A stretch of 38,735 bases of DNA from assembly GCA_034506315.1 (NCBI GenBank), contig JAPDPT010000018.1, positions 13,437-52,171 of the forward strand. Reading direction: 5' to 3'. Below, piece after piece: positions 8,930-15,900 of the stretch. The position numbers and the translations under genes were made by a program. Each line of letters starts with the position of its first letter. Position 1 is the first letter of the stretch. The notes beneath the pieces were generated by a model. It ran no database searches. It was given only the letters and a program-made list of their open reading frames with translations, and was not told the origin of the DNA. Origin of the DNA: a candidate division KSB1 bacterium (lineage in GTDB: Bacteria; Zhuqueibacterota; Zhuqueibacteria; Oleimicrobiales; Geothermoviventaceae).

Positions 8930-9163
8930 TCACCGTCTGCTCAAGGCGTAGAGCAGCAGCGACAGCAGCAAGCTCACCAACACGCAGCTGGTGAGGGGGA
9001 AGTAGAAGCGGAAATTCTCCCGCTCGATGCGGATGTCTCCAGGCAGCCTTCCGAGGAAGGACAAATGATGTTGGCCGAGGGTGAGAATCAAGCCCACCAG
9101 AACCAGCACCAATCCGGTCGTCAGCAAGAGCTTCCCGAAAAACTCCATTCCGTTGGCCCGCAT
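8930..9163 (-). CDS. DUF2905 family small membrane protein
   Basis: A 77-residue protein with two hydrophobic helices flanking the family motif LGRLPGDIRIERENFRFYFPLTSC, described here in parts: LGRLPGDI, then the basic-acidic turn, then FYFPL. The function of the family is unknown. The first ATG at 9163 has AGGCAGG upstream; an internal ATG five codons later (MEFF) is the alternative start. It is the first gene of a likely operon with the NfeD protease and slipin, behind the promoter at 9207-9235. Confidence 0.88.
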   Translation of the reverse strand: MRANGMEFFGKLLLTTGLVLVLVGLILTLGQHHLSFLGRLPGDIRIERENFRFYFPLTSCVLVSLLLSLLLYALSRR

Positions 9164-9206
9164 GGCTTGCCTGCCTAACCCTCTGGTAAGCTCCTATGCG
9201 CCAGGC

Positions 9207-9235
9207 AATTTAGCAAAGAGGCCTTGCTTTGTCAA
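9207..9235 (-). promoter_or_regulatory. Sigma-70-type promoter for the DUF2905-NfeD-slipin operon
   Basis: On the minus strand a perfect -35 TTGACA (9235-9230), a 17-nt spacer and TAAATT (9212-9207; 4 of 6 matches to TATAAT) lie about 45 nt upstream of the DUF2905 start. The architecture matches that of the promoter before the OmpA-family gene. Confidence 0.65.
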
Positions 9236-9493
9236 TCCCTTTTGGCTGGGGCACCGTAAGGGCCTGGGTCTGGCATTTCTTTCCGGTGCTGCCCTGGTTA
9301 GCGGGTCTGCGCCTGGGAAGTCGCCTCGCCCTGAGGCCGGAAGGCGGGAAGGCACGCCGTGGCGGAATCTGTCGCGAGCCGGATGAGGGGGACAGGCCTT
9401 GGGTCGGGTCCCTCGCCCCTCTCCCATCAGGCGGCGTTTCTTTGTCCCTGGTAGACGAGCCCGAAGGGCGCTTTCTTCCCGTAAGACGCGGTG

Positions 9494-9516
9494 AAAATCC
9501 GAGCGTGTGGGATTTT
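9494..9516. terminator. Hairpin with following T-run in intergenic region
   Basis: A 7-bp perfect inverted repeat (AAAATCC with GGATTTT) encloses a 9-nt loop. Reading the plus strand, the stem ends in a run of five T. An outer AAGAC/GTCTT pair can extend it. This is terminator-like on either strand because the arms end in A or T runs. No gene directly abuts it. Confidence 0.35.
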
Positions 9517-9571
9517 TGTCTTCCCTTCGCTCGCTTCGCCGGGTCCAGGAGAAGGGATCCTACCTTTTGCG

Positions 9572-9604
9572 GGGCGGGCGAGGGAAGGCAGGTCTCGCCC
9601 GCCC
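9572..9604. repeat. Strong 11-bp GC-rich inverted repeat
   Basis: GGGCGGGCGAG (9572-9582) and CTCGCCCGCCC (9594-9604) are perfectly complementary around an 11-nt loop. No U-run follows. It could be part of an untranslated or non-coding RNA, or a protein binding site. Confidence 0.5.
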
Positions 9605-9915
9605 GGGCCGTTGTTCCGCTGATTCCGAGAGATCACTTGAAGAATTGCGCCTCGGATGCCCACAGGTTTTCCAGCGCCCCGGAGATTTCCCTCCCGCGCC
9701 TGTAGGCCACCGGGCTCTCGCACCGGCGCTTGAAGGTAGGTCACCCCTTCGATCTCAGACCCCTACCGAAGGTGCCGCCTCCGCGGCCATCGAGCGAGAC
9801 TGTTTCCCTGACCCGCACCGCACGTTTCCCCCGCAAGGCAGCCGTCCGAGGCCCGGGAGGCGTGTCCGCAAACTCTGGATTGGAGGCCCCTCTGGATACA
9901 AGTGTCCCCTTGGGC

Positions 9916-10401
9916 TCACTTCAGCATGTTTGCGATCGTATCGTGCTGACCGTCGCAGGTGGCAGCTACGTCCCGGATCATGTAGGCCAGAAGCTCTGAC
10001 GTCGCAAACTGAGTGGGCAGCTCCCATTCCACGTCGATGTCCCCGTTGGCCTGGTCAATGGAGAACTTGGAGCCGGGGACCTGGCTGTTGTAGCGTAGGA
10101 GGCGTTCCTTGACGGCCTCCGGGAACTTGTAGTTGTCCTCCTTGTCGATCATGGTGCAGCTGATGCAGATCCAGCTTTTCTTGTCGCTGTTGTAGGCGAC
10201 CCGCACCATCCATCGATCCACCCCGCTGGCCTCGTCCGGCTTGAAGCTGAACACGTAGATCCCCTGATACTCGAGGTACGTGAGGCCCGTTCCTTTGACA
10301 AGGGATCCGAGGGGGTCGGATTGCGCCAAGGCCGGGTGCACCAGAACCTGCCAGAACAAGCCGACCGATGCGACCATCACTGCTGCGCGTTTGGGACTCA
10401 T
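9916..10401 (-). CDS. Secreted YbjN-like protein
   Basis: A 161-residue protein. The start is the ATG at 10401, with AGGAGG 7 nt upstream; the open frame extends further 5' but without translation signals. The N-terminus is a signal peptide (MSPKR, hydrophobic core, ALA-Q cleavage near 26). The mature part resembles the YbjN / type III secretion chaperone-like fold: an alternating beta segment (YQGIYVFSFKP, VRVAYN, WICISCTM), then VKERLLRYNSQVPGSKFSID, DIDVEWELPT and a C-terminal helix. Similar proteins are seen as periplasmic or cytosolic small domains of unknown function. The mature part has CISC plus one cysteine near the C-terminus. It is transcribed away from the flagellar cluster. Confidence 0.7.
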   Translation of the reverse strand: MSPKRAAVMVASVGLFWQVLVHPALAQSDPLGSLVKGTGLTYLEYQGIYVFSFKPDEASGVDRWMVRVAYNSDKKSWICISCTMIDKEDNYKFPEAVKERLLRYNSQVPGSKFSIDQANGDIDVEWELPTQFATSELLAYMIRDVAATCDGQHDTIANMLK

Positions 10402-10842
10402 TGCTCGCCTCCTGTGTTGTTTGGTGCCCTCGGGAGCTTCTCCGGGGCGATGGCCCTCCCGCGGTGGTCGGGGGACGATGACACCGGTCGGCCGCGCAAC
10501 TTCGGCCCAACGCAGTTTCACGGAGGGAGAGATTGGGTATGCTGCAGACCCCTCTACTGCTCTCTCCGACTCATCCTGTCCCGGCCGGTCCGGTTGGGAC
10601 TGCCCCGGGGGTCTCGCACTTCGTACAGGCTGAAGCTGTCGGGGACCTCCCTGCGTGCCGGAACTACAACCGCACCTTGCCGGCGGGATGGAAGATCCGC
10701 GGGGTGACAAGAGGAAATTCGGCCTAATCTACGGGTTCTTCAGTCTCATTGCAACCCGGCGCCTAACTTTTTCTTTCGGATCATTGCTCCTCCGGATAAG
10801 GCAGGGTCTCGGTTCCGCTCTTTCCCCCATCGGAGGGGCGCC

Positions 10843-10857
10843 CGGCAATATTTGCCG
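10843..10857. promoter_or_regulatory. Palindrome, candidate enhancer-binding-protein site
   Basis: CGGCAATATTTGCCG is a perfect inverted repeat with 6-bp arms and a 3-bp centre. Its edge lies about 134 nt upstream of the -24 element of the flgB promoter, a distance typical for activator sites of sigma-54 promoters. The assignment rests on position and symmetry only. Confidence 0.4.
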
Positions 10858-10990
10858 TTTAGCTGTGCTTGCCTTTCCTGCTCGGACCCGGAATCGTTGC
10901 CGGAGGGATACCCGGCCTACCTGGCACCGGGTGCACAAGCGAGGGTGAGGCCCGCAGAGCTCCGCACCCAAGCCTTGAGGCAGGAAACGC

Positions 10991-11006
10991 TGGCATATGC
11001 ATTGCT
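10991..11006 (+). promoter_or_regulatory. Sigma-54 (-24/-12) promoter of the flagellar cluster
   Basis: TGGCATATGCATTGCT fits the TGGCAC-N5-TTGCW consensus with the exact GG-to-GC spacing; only the sixth base (T for C) departs. Transcription would begin near 11018, about 33 nt before the flgB ATG. Sigma-54 control of hook-basal body genes is established in many bacteria. No sigma-54 or activator gene is in the window. Confidence 0.65.
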
Positions 11007-11050
11007 AAGAACCGTAGCCGGTAGCTGCCTATCGAATCGGGAGCATCAAG

Positions 11051-11470
11051 ATGATCCTGCAGAGAATTCTGGCTAAGACAGCCCTCCCCGTCCTCGAGAA
11101 GAGTCTGGATGCCGCGTCTCTGCGACAAAGGGTTACCGCCGAGAACTTAGCCCATGCTTCCACTCCCGGATACCGCCGGCAGAAAGTGGTATTCGAGGAG
11201 GAGCTTGGCCGGGCGCTTTCTCAGCAAGCAAAGGTCAGCGCTTTGACCCACCCAGCCCACCTGCCCGTAGGGCGAAGGCGAGTAGAGGAGGTGGAAGCGC
11301 AGATTGTGGAGGACCGCGATCCGGGCAACGGCACCGGGGTCAACAACGTGGACACCGAGCGCGAGCTCGCCGATCTTGCCAAGAGCCAGATCTACTACGC
11401 CTACGCCGCGCGCCTGGTGGCCCGGAGCTACGCCACCCTGCGCGAGAGCATACGGGGCAGAACGGGCTGA
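11051..11470 (+). CDS. flgB: Flagellar basal-body rod protein FlgB
   Basis: FlgB is one of the proximal rod proteins and is exported by the flagellar type III system. The 139-residue protein has the family's N-terminal helix ending RQRVTAENLAHASTPGYRRQKVVFEEEL, here in parts: ENLAHASTPGY is the diagnostic rod/hook motif. The C-terminal part has the GNGTGVNNVDTERELADLAKSQ region with NVD and a final amphipathic helix. Length is typical. It is the first gene after the sigma-54-type promoter and opens the cluster; the Shine-Dalgarno (GGGAG 7 nt upstream) is adequate. flgC begins 29 nt downstream. Confidence 0.96.
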   Translation: MILQRILAKTALPVLEKSLDAASLRQRVTAENLAHASTPGYRRQKVVFEEELGRALSQQAKVSALTHPAHLPVGRRRVEEVEAQIVEDRDPGNGTGVNNVDTERELADLAKSQIYYAYAARLVARSYATLRESIRGRTG

Positions 11471-11499
11471 CGATCCAGGTACGGACCGGAGGCTAAGAG

Positions 11500-11994
11500 A
11501 TGGCACTGCGAGGTATTTTCTCCGCAATTGACATCAGCAGCAGCGGCCTTTCGGCGCAGCGTCGCAAGCTCAACGTGGTCGCCTCGAACATCGCCAACGC
11601 AGAGACGACCCGCACCGAAACCGGCGGTCCCTATCGCCGACGGCTGGTGCAGTTCAGCCAGGCGCCAGGTAGTACCTTTGCCACTGTCCTTCGGCGTGTC
11701 GTAGGCAAGCTCACCACCACCCATCCTCGTCACATTCCTCTGGCTGCCGAGAAGGTGGAGACGACCTGGACCCAGGGGCAGGTGGAGGCTCAAGAGACCG
11801 TAGACAACAGCCAGTTCCGCCTCGTGTACGACCCCGGACATCCGGATGCCGACAGAAACGGCTACGTCGCCTATCCCAACGTGAATATCGTGACCGAAAT
11901 GGTGGACCTGATCACGGCGTCGCGCGCATACGAGGCCAACCTGGCGGCCATTAACGCGGCCAAAGACATGGCCAAACGCGCCCTGGAGATTTGA
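11500..11994 (+). CDS. flgC: Flagellar basal-body rod protein FlgC
   Basis: FlgC forms the proximal rod with FlgB and FlgF. The 164-residue protein has the N-terminal DISSSGLSAQRRKLNVVASNIANAET stretch (core SNIANAET) and the C-terminal GYVAYPNVNIVTEMVDLITASRAYEAN region (core PNVN...EMVD...SRAYEAN), both diagnostic. It is a little longer than the usual 135-150. GGAGG lies 7 nt before the ATG. Between the ends is a variable region with a proline-containing GHPDADRNGY turn, as is usual for the family. Confidence 0.97.
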   Translation: MALRGIFSAIDISSSGLSAQRRKLNVVASNIANAETTRTETGGPYRRRLVQFSQAPGSTFATVLRRVVGKLTTTHPRHIPLAAEKVETTWTQGQVEAQETVDNSQFRLVYDPGHPDADRNGYVAYPNVNIVTEMVDLITASRAYEANLAAINAAKDMAKRALEI

Positions 11995-12017
11995 GCTGGT
12001 CGTGTGGAGGGAAGGCA

Positions 12018-12353
12018 ATGAGAATCGAAGCGGATCCCTCTTTCCCCTTGTTGCGGGAGTACAGAGCGCAGCGTGTGACCCCTTCCGGGGGGCAAATCGA
12101 GGGGGTGGAGTACGTTCGCTCGCCCCAGAACGCGGCGCCCGCCCGCACGGTACAGCTCCCCGGAGAGGAAAACCCGGCAGAAGAGAATCCGGCCGAACTG
12201 GGCCGGTTGCTAAGTGACGAGGAGGAAAACCTGATCTACCAGCTTTTCCCCGACCCGGGGCCAGACTGGGGGATCAAGGCTTATCGTGCAGCGAAAGCCG
12301 GGAGCGAGCCGCAACCCTCGTCATCGCGCTCCCGTCTGGATCTTGTCGGCTGA
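12018..12353 (+). CDS. Small protein of unknown function between flgC and fliE
   Basis: A predicted soluble protein of 111 residues. The ATG at 12018 has GGAGGGAAGG closely upstream; an in-frame start at 11991 inside the flgC end is less likely. Residues 1-20 are MRIEADPSFPLLREYRAQRV; the middle is low-complexity and rich in Pro and Glu with a short repeat (EENPAEENPAE); then LGRLLSDEEENLIYQLFPDP forms an acidic helix, and the end is SRLDLVG. No signal peptide or transmembrane segment is seen. I do not recognise a named family. Its place between rod genes, with 24 and 15 nt gaps, implies a flagellar role such as an export chaperone, a rod accessory or a regulator, but this is inference. Confidence 0.75.
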   Translation: MRIEADPSFPLLREYRAQRVTPSGGQIEGVEYVRSPQNAAPARTVQLPGEENPAEENPAELGRLLSDEEENLIYQLFPDPGPDWGIKAYRAAKAGSEPQPSSSRSRLDLVG

Positions 12354-12368
12354 AACAGGAGGTCGGCC

Positions 12369-12674
12369 ATGCCTTTGGGCCCCGTTCAACTCCTGGAGCG
12401 CTTGCCACGAATCGCAGGTTCGGATGCAGCAAGAGCCTCTGAGAAGGGTGAGGTCACGTCGTTCGGCGAAACCCTCAAGAAGTTCCTGTCCGACGTCAAC
12501 GAGCTCCAGCTTGAAGCGAATGAGCAGATGGAGAAGCTGGCCGCTGGTCAGGCGGAGAATCTCCACGACGTAATGGTAGCGGTCGAGAAGGCCAGCATAA
12601 GCTTCGAGCTCCTGCTGGAGATCCGAAACAAGGTGCTCGAAGCGTACCAGGAGATCATGCGAATGCAGCTGTAG
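12369..12674 (+). CDS. fliE: Flagellar hook-basal body protein FliE
   Basis: FliE links the MS ring to the rod and is among the first proteins exported. The 101-residue protein has the conserved FGETLKKFLSDVNELQLEAN helix and the diagnostic C-terminus with NLHDVMVAVEKA, SFELLLEIRNK and AYQEIMRMQL. Length matches the family (about 100). AGGAGG sits 6 nt before the ATG. fliF begins 54 nt downstream. Confidence 0.97.
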   Translation: MPLGPVQLLERLPRIAGSDAARASEKGEVTSFGETLKKFLSDVNELQLEANEQMEKLAAGQAENLHDVMVAVEKASISFELLLEIRNKVLEAYQEIMRMQL

Positions 12675-12728
12675 GTGACAGGCCACTCTTGCCACAGGTC
12701 GACGTCTGTAATGCACAGGTGAAAGAGA

Positions 12729-14222
12729 ATGCCGGAAGCGCTTCGCCAGGCTGCCGAAAAGCTGCGCCAGTTTTGGTCCGCCCTCAACCTCGGTCAGAAG
12801 GCGGTCCTTGTGGGTTCCGTCGTCGGCTCCATTGTACTGGTCCTGGCGCTGGTTCATTGGGCCTCGCGTCCCGACTACACGGTGCTGTTCACCAATCTTG
12901 ATCCGAAAGATGCCTCGACGATCGTCGAGCAGCTGCGCGCCAAGAAGGTCCCTTACGAGTTGCGGGACGGTGGGACTACCATCCTGGTGCCGCAGGAGAA
13001 AGTGTACGAGCTGCGGCTGGAGCTTGCGGGACAGGGTCTCCCTCTCATGGGGACCGTGGGCTATGAGATCTTCGACCGCAACAACATCGGTCTCACGGAT
13101 TTCGTCCAGAAGGTCAATTACAGGCGGGCTCTGGAAGGGGAGTTAGCCCGAACGATCTCCACCCTGGCGGAAATTTCTTCCGCCCGGGTGCACATCGTCG
13201 TGCCTGAACCCTCCCTCTACGCTTCGGAGCAGAAGGAACCGACGGCTTCCATCGCCCTCCGCTTGCGGCCGGGCGCCCGCCTTAGCCCGGTGCAGGTGCA
13301 AGGGATTGCGAACCTGGTGGCCTCCAGTGTGGAGGGACTGAGGCCGGAGAACGTCACCATCGTCGATAGCTACGGCAACGTCCTGAACGCTCGCCGGGAA
13401 AGGGAAACGCTGGCTAGCCTCACGGCGTCGCAGATCGAGCTCCAGCGCGACGTGGAGGATTACCTCGGCCAGAAGGTAATGAGCCTGCTCGAAGGGGTGG
13501 TGGGACCGGGGCGAGCGCGCGTGCGCGTGACGGCGGAGCTCGATTTCGATCAAGTCGAGCGGACTCAGGAGACCTACGACGCGGAAAACCCGGCCATTCG
13601 GAGCCAGGAGACGAGTCTGGAGATTCTCCCACAAGGCCAGGGAGGAGGAAGGCGGGAATCGAACGTCACCAATTACGAGCTGAATCGCACGGTCGAGCGC
13701 GTGGTGCAATCTCCAGGAGCCGTGCGCCGGGTCACGGTGGCGGCCATCGTCGATGGCCGTTACCAGCCCGTGAAGGGGCCGGACGGAAAGCAGACCCAGC
13801 AGTTTGTGCCGCGCTCGCAGGAGGAGCTGGATAAGCTCACCGCCCTGGTCCAGAGCGCCATCGGCTACGATGCAAAGCGAGGGGATCGCGTGGAGGTGAC
13901 CTGCCTCCCCATCCAGAATCCGGAGGAAGAGGAGCTGCGGGAGGTAGATCGCCGGGCCTTCCTGTTTCGCGTCCTGGAGAAGGTGGCGCTGGGTCTGGCC
14001 GTTTTGCTTCTCCTTGGCCTGATCCGTTCGGGGATCCGGGACTTCCGCGAGGTCGCCATGGCCTATCTGCGCCGTTCCTCCGAGGAGGTCGGCGAGCCGG
14101 AGGCGGAAAAGGAGGTCTTGGAGCGGCTGGACCGTCGGCGCCAGGTGGTGTATTTCGCGCGGCGAAAACCGGACGATGCGGCCAAGTTGGTGAGGACCTG
14201 GCTGGTACAGGACCATCGGTGA
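12729..14222 (+). CDS. fliF: Flagellar MS-ring protein FliF
   Basis: FliF forms the MS ring in the inner membrane around the export gate. The 497-residue protein has a first transmembrane helix (about 25-44), the YVLF-like YTVLFTNLDPKDASTIVEQL start of ring-building motif 1, VNYRRALEGELARTISTL and VHIVVPEPSLY, a periplasmic region, and a second transmembrane helix (about 416-436). The C-terminus DDAAKLVRTWLVQD is the FliG-binding motif. It is a bit shorter than enterobacterial FliF (about 550) in the periplasmic loop. The fliG ATG follows the stop by 3 nt. Confidence 0.97.
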   Translation: MPEALRQAAEKLRQFWSALNLGQKAVLVGSVVGSIVLVLALVHWASRPDYTVLFTNLDPKDASTIVEQLRAKKVPYELRDGGTTILVPQEKVYELRLELAGQGLPLMGTVGYEIFDRNNIGLTDFVQKVNYRRALEGELARTISTLAEISSARVHIVVPEPSLYASEQKEPTASIALRLRPGARLSPVQVQGIANLVASSVEGLRPENVTIVDSYGNVLNARRERETLASLTASQIELQRDVEDYLGQKVMSLLEGVVGPGRARVRVTAELDFDQVERTQETYDAENPAIRSQETSLEILPQGQGGGRRESNVTNYELNRTVERVVQSPGAVRRVTVAAIVDGRYQPVKGPDGKQTQQFVPRSQEELDKLTALVQSAIGYDAKRGDRVEVTCLPIQNPEEEELREVDRRAFLFRVLEKVALGLAVLLLLGLIRSGIRDFREVAMAYLRRSSEEVGEPEAEKEVLERLDRRRQVVYFARRKPDDAAKLVRTWLVQDHR

Positions 14223-14225
14223 GCT

Positions 14226-15254
14226 ATGCCGCTGAGGGAGATTCGGTACGAGGAGCTCACGGGGCACCAGAAGGCGGCTATCCTTCTGATCGCGTTGGGA
14301 GTGGAGGCGGCCTCCCTTCTGGCACGCCACTTCTCTGACCAGGAGATTGAGGCCATCACCAAGGAGATGGCCGCCCTGCACGACGTCCCCGCCCAGATCA
14401 TCGATCGTGTGGTCATCGAATTCTACGACATGATCCGGGCGCGAGAATACATCGCCCAAGGGGGACTGGAATATGCGCGCCGCATCCTGGAGCAGGCCCT
14501 GGGTCCCAAGAGGGCCAACGAGCTACTCCAGAGAATCGAGCGCACCTCCAAGCTGAGCGGCTTCGAGTTCATGCGGAGGGCGCACCCGAATCAGATCCTG
14601 AACCTGATCCAGAACGAGCATCCCCAGACGATCGCGCTGATCCTTTCCTTTGTGGAGCCGGCCCAGGCGGCGCGAGTCATCCTGCGACTCCCCGAGGACA
14701 AACAGAAGGAAGTGGTTTACCGGATGGCCACGATGGAGCAGGTCCAGTCGGAGCTGCTCAGCGATCTGGAGCGGGCCCTGGAAATGCAGCTGGAAACCAT
14801 GGAGTCGTCGCACGCCACCGCCGAGGCGGGCGGGGTGAAAACGGTGGCGGAGATCCTTAACCTGGCGGGCAAAACAGCGGAAAAGCTGATCCTGGACGAG
14901 ATCGAGGCGCGTAACCCGGAGCTCGCCGACAAGATCCGGGACCTGATGTTCACCTTTGACGATTTGATCCTGCTCGATGACCGCAGCATCCAACGGGTGC
15001 TCAAGGAGGTGGATACCCGCCAGATGGCCCTGGCCCTCAAGGGAGCCAGCGAGGAGGTCAAGCAGAAGATCTTCAAGAACATGTCCGAGCGCGCTGCCAC
15101 CATCCTGCGCGAGGAAATGGAGTACATGGGCCCGGTCCGCCTGCGCGACGTGGAGGAGGCGCAGAGGCAAATTGCCAACATGGTCCGTACCCTGGAAGAA
15201 GAGGGCGAGATCGTCATCGCTCGCGGCGGAGGTTCGGAGGAGATCCTTGTCTGA
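14226..15254 (+). CDS. fliG: Flagellar motor switch protein FliG
   Basis: FliG is the rotor component that touches the stator. The 342-residue protein has the N-terminal FliF-binding domain (LTGHQKAAILLIALG), the middle-domain EHPQTIALILSF motif, and the C-terminal torque helix region DDLILLDDRSIQRVLKEVDTRQMALALKG with the alternating charged residues that face MotA. Length and order of domains are typical. It follows fliF by 3 nt, and its end overlaps the chosen fliH start. Confidence 0.98.
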   Translation: MPLREIRYEELTGHQKAAILLIALGVEAASLLARHFSDQEIEAITKEMAALHDVPAQIIDRVVIEFYDMIRAREYIAQGGLEYARRILEQALGPKRANELLQRIERTSKLSGFEFMRRAHPNQILNLIQNEHPQTIALILSFVEPAQAARVILRLPEDKQKEVVYRMATMEQVQSELLSDLERALEMQLETMESSHATAEAGGVKTVAEILNLAGKTAEKLILDEIEARNPELADKIRDLMFTFDDLILLDDRSIQRVLKEVDTRQMALALKGASEEVKQKIFKNMSERAATILREEMEYMGPVRLRDVEEAQRQIANMVRTLEEEGEIVIARGGGSEEILV

Positions 15255-15900
15255 CCGCGTGAAGAGAATTCTGAAACGCGAGGAGGTCCTGCTCCGGCGC
15301 CGCCCCTTCCCCAACGCGGAGGGGGAAGAGGATCTCTACGTGGCCGATCGGCCGGACGGGGCCGGTAAGGCCAATGTCCTGGCCACGGCAACGATTCTGC
15401 CACCCGCCACGGAAGAGGAATTGAAGAGCGCCTGGCAGGACGGTTTTCAGGAGGGATATCGTCAGGCTCAGGAAGATTTGCGCCCCCTTATTGCCAGCCT
15501 CCGGGAGGCCACCCGTACGGTCCAGGAGGAGCGGGACCGGCTGATCCGGGACGCAGAGCTCGTCGTGGTACGCCTTGCCTACGAGGTTGCAAAGAAGATC
15601 GTAGGTCATGAGGTCCAGATGCGCTCGGACGCCATCGTATACATCGTGCGGGAAGCGCTGCGACGCATCGCCGACCGCGATCGTATCGTCATCCGCTTGA
15701 ACCCTCAGGATGCGCGCGCTGTCCGCAATCACCCCGCACTGCGCCCCGAGCTCTTCGATTCGTTCGAGGCGGTGGAGATACGAGAGGATGAAGAGGTAGG
15801 GCGTGGCAGTTGCCTCGTCGAGACTTCTTCCGGCCTCATCGACGCCAGTTTGGACACGCAGCTCGCCGAGATTGAGGCGGCCTTGTTTGGAGAGGACTGA
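15247..15900 (+). CDS. fliH: Flagellar assembly protein FliH (export ATPase regulator)
   Basis: FliH binds and holds down the FliI ATPase and docks it to the C ring. The product is 217 residues with a basic N-terminus (SDRVKRILKREE), the region SAWQDGFQEGYRQAQEDLRPL with the Gly-spaced helix typical of FliH, and the C-terminal VVRLAYEVAKKIVGHEV and IRLNPQDARAVRNHP parts shared with HrpE/YscL. I chose the TTG at 15247, since GGAGG lies 6 nt upstream; a GTG at 15259 is the alternative. It overlaps the fliG end by 8 nt. Its stop shares one base with the fliI start, so the three genes are coupled. Confidence 0.93.
   Translation: MSDRVKRILKREEVLLRRRPFPNAEGEEDLYVADRPDGAGKANVLATATILPPATEEELKSAWQDGFQEGYRQAQEDLRPLIASLREATRTVQEERDRLIRDAELVVVRLAYEVAKKIVGHEVQMRSDAIVYIVREALRRIADRDRIVIRLNPQDARAVRNHPALRPELFDSFEAVEIREDEEVGRGSCLVETSSGLIDASLDTQLAEIEAALFGED

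Larger units (their letters stand above)
9164..9915. other. Long intergenic region, structured, no clear gene
   Basis: This 752-bp stretch lies between the divergently oriented 5' end of the DUF2905 gene and the 3' end of the YbjN-like gene. It holds one promoter (9207-9235, minus), a hairpin with a T-run (9494-9516) and a strong 11-bp GC stem (9572-9604). Open frames of 100-200 codons run through it on both strands, but none has a convincing start, composition or recognisable domain, and they overlap each other. A non-coding RNA or a gene remnant cannot be excluded. Confidence 0.6.
10402..11050. promoter_or_regulatory. Divergent intergenic control region upstream of the flagellar cluster
   Basis: These 649 bp separate the YbjN-like gene from flgB. 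The segment holds a sigma-54-type promoter (10991-11006), a perfect palindrome CGGCAA-TAT-TTGCCG (10843-10857), further TTGCC motifs at 10869 and 10897, and a second palindrome GCACCGGGTGC (10924-10934). Short open frames are present but have no ribosome binding site or recognisable protein. I see no strong minus-strand promoter for the YbjN-like gene. Confidence 0.6.

Noticed and set aside
9491-9510. GCGGTGAAAATCCGAGCG resembling part of a cobalamin riboswitch
   Set aside because: The rest of the B12 box and the conserved core are missing, there is no suitable gene directly downstream, and the hairpin arms explain the similarity.
9229-9705. 158-codon plus-strand open frame in the intergenic region
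   Set aside because: It has no ribosome binding site or domain, overlaps the promoter of the DUF2905 operon, and has untypical composition.
10921-10936. TGGCACCGGGTGCA as a sigma-54 promoter
   Set aside because: The GG-to-GC spacing is two bases short; the element at 10991-11006 has the correct spacing and sits nearer to flgB.
13143-14459. 438-codon minus-strand open frame opposite fliF and fliG
   Set aside because: It is antisense to conserved flagellar genes, and its translation shows no recognisable domain.
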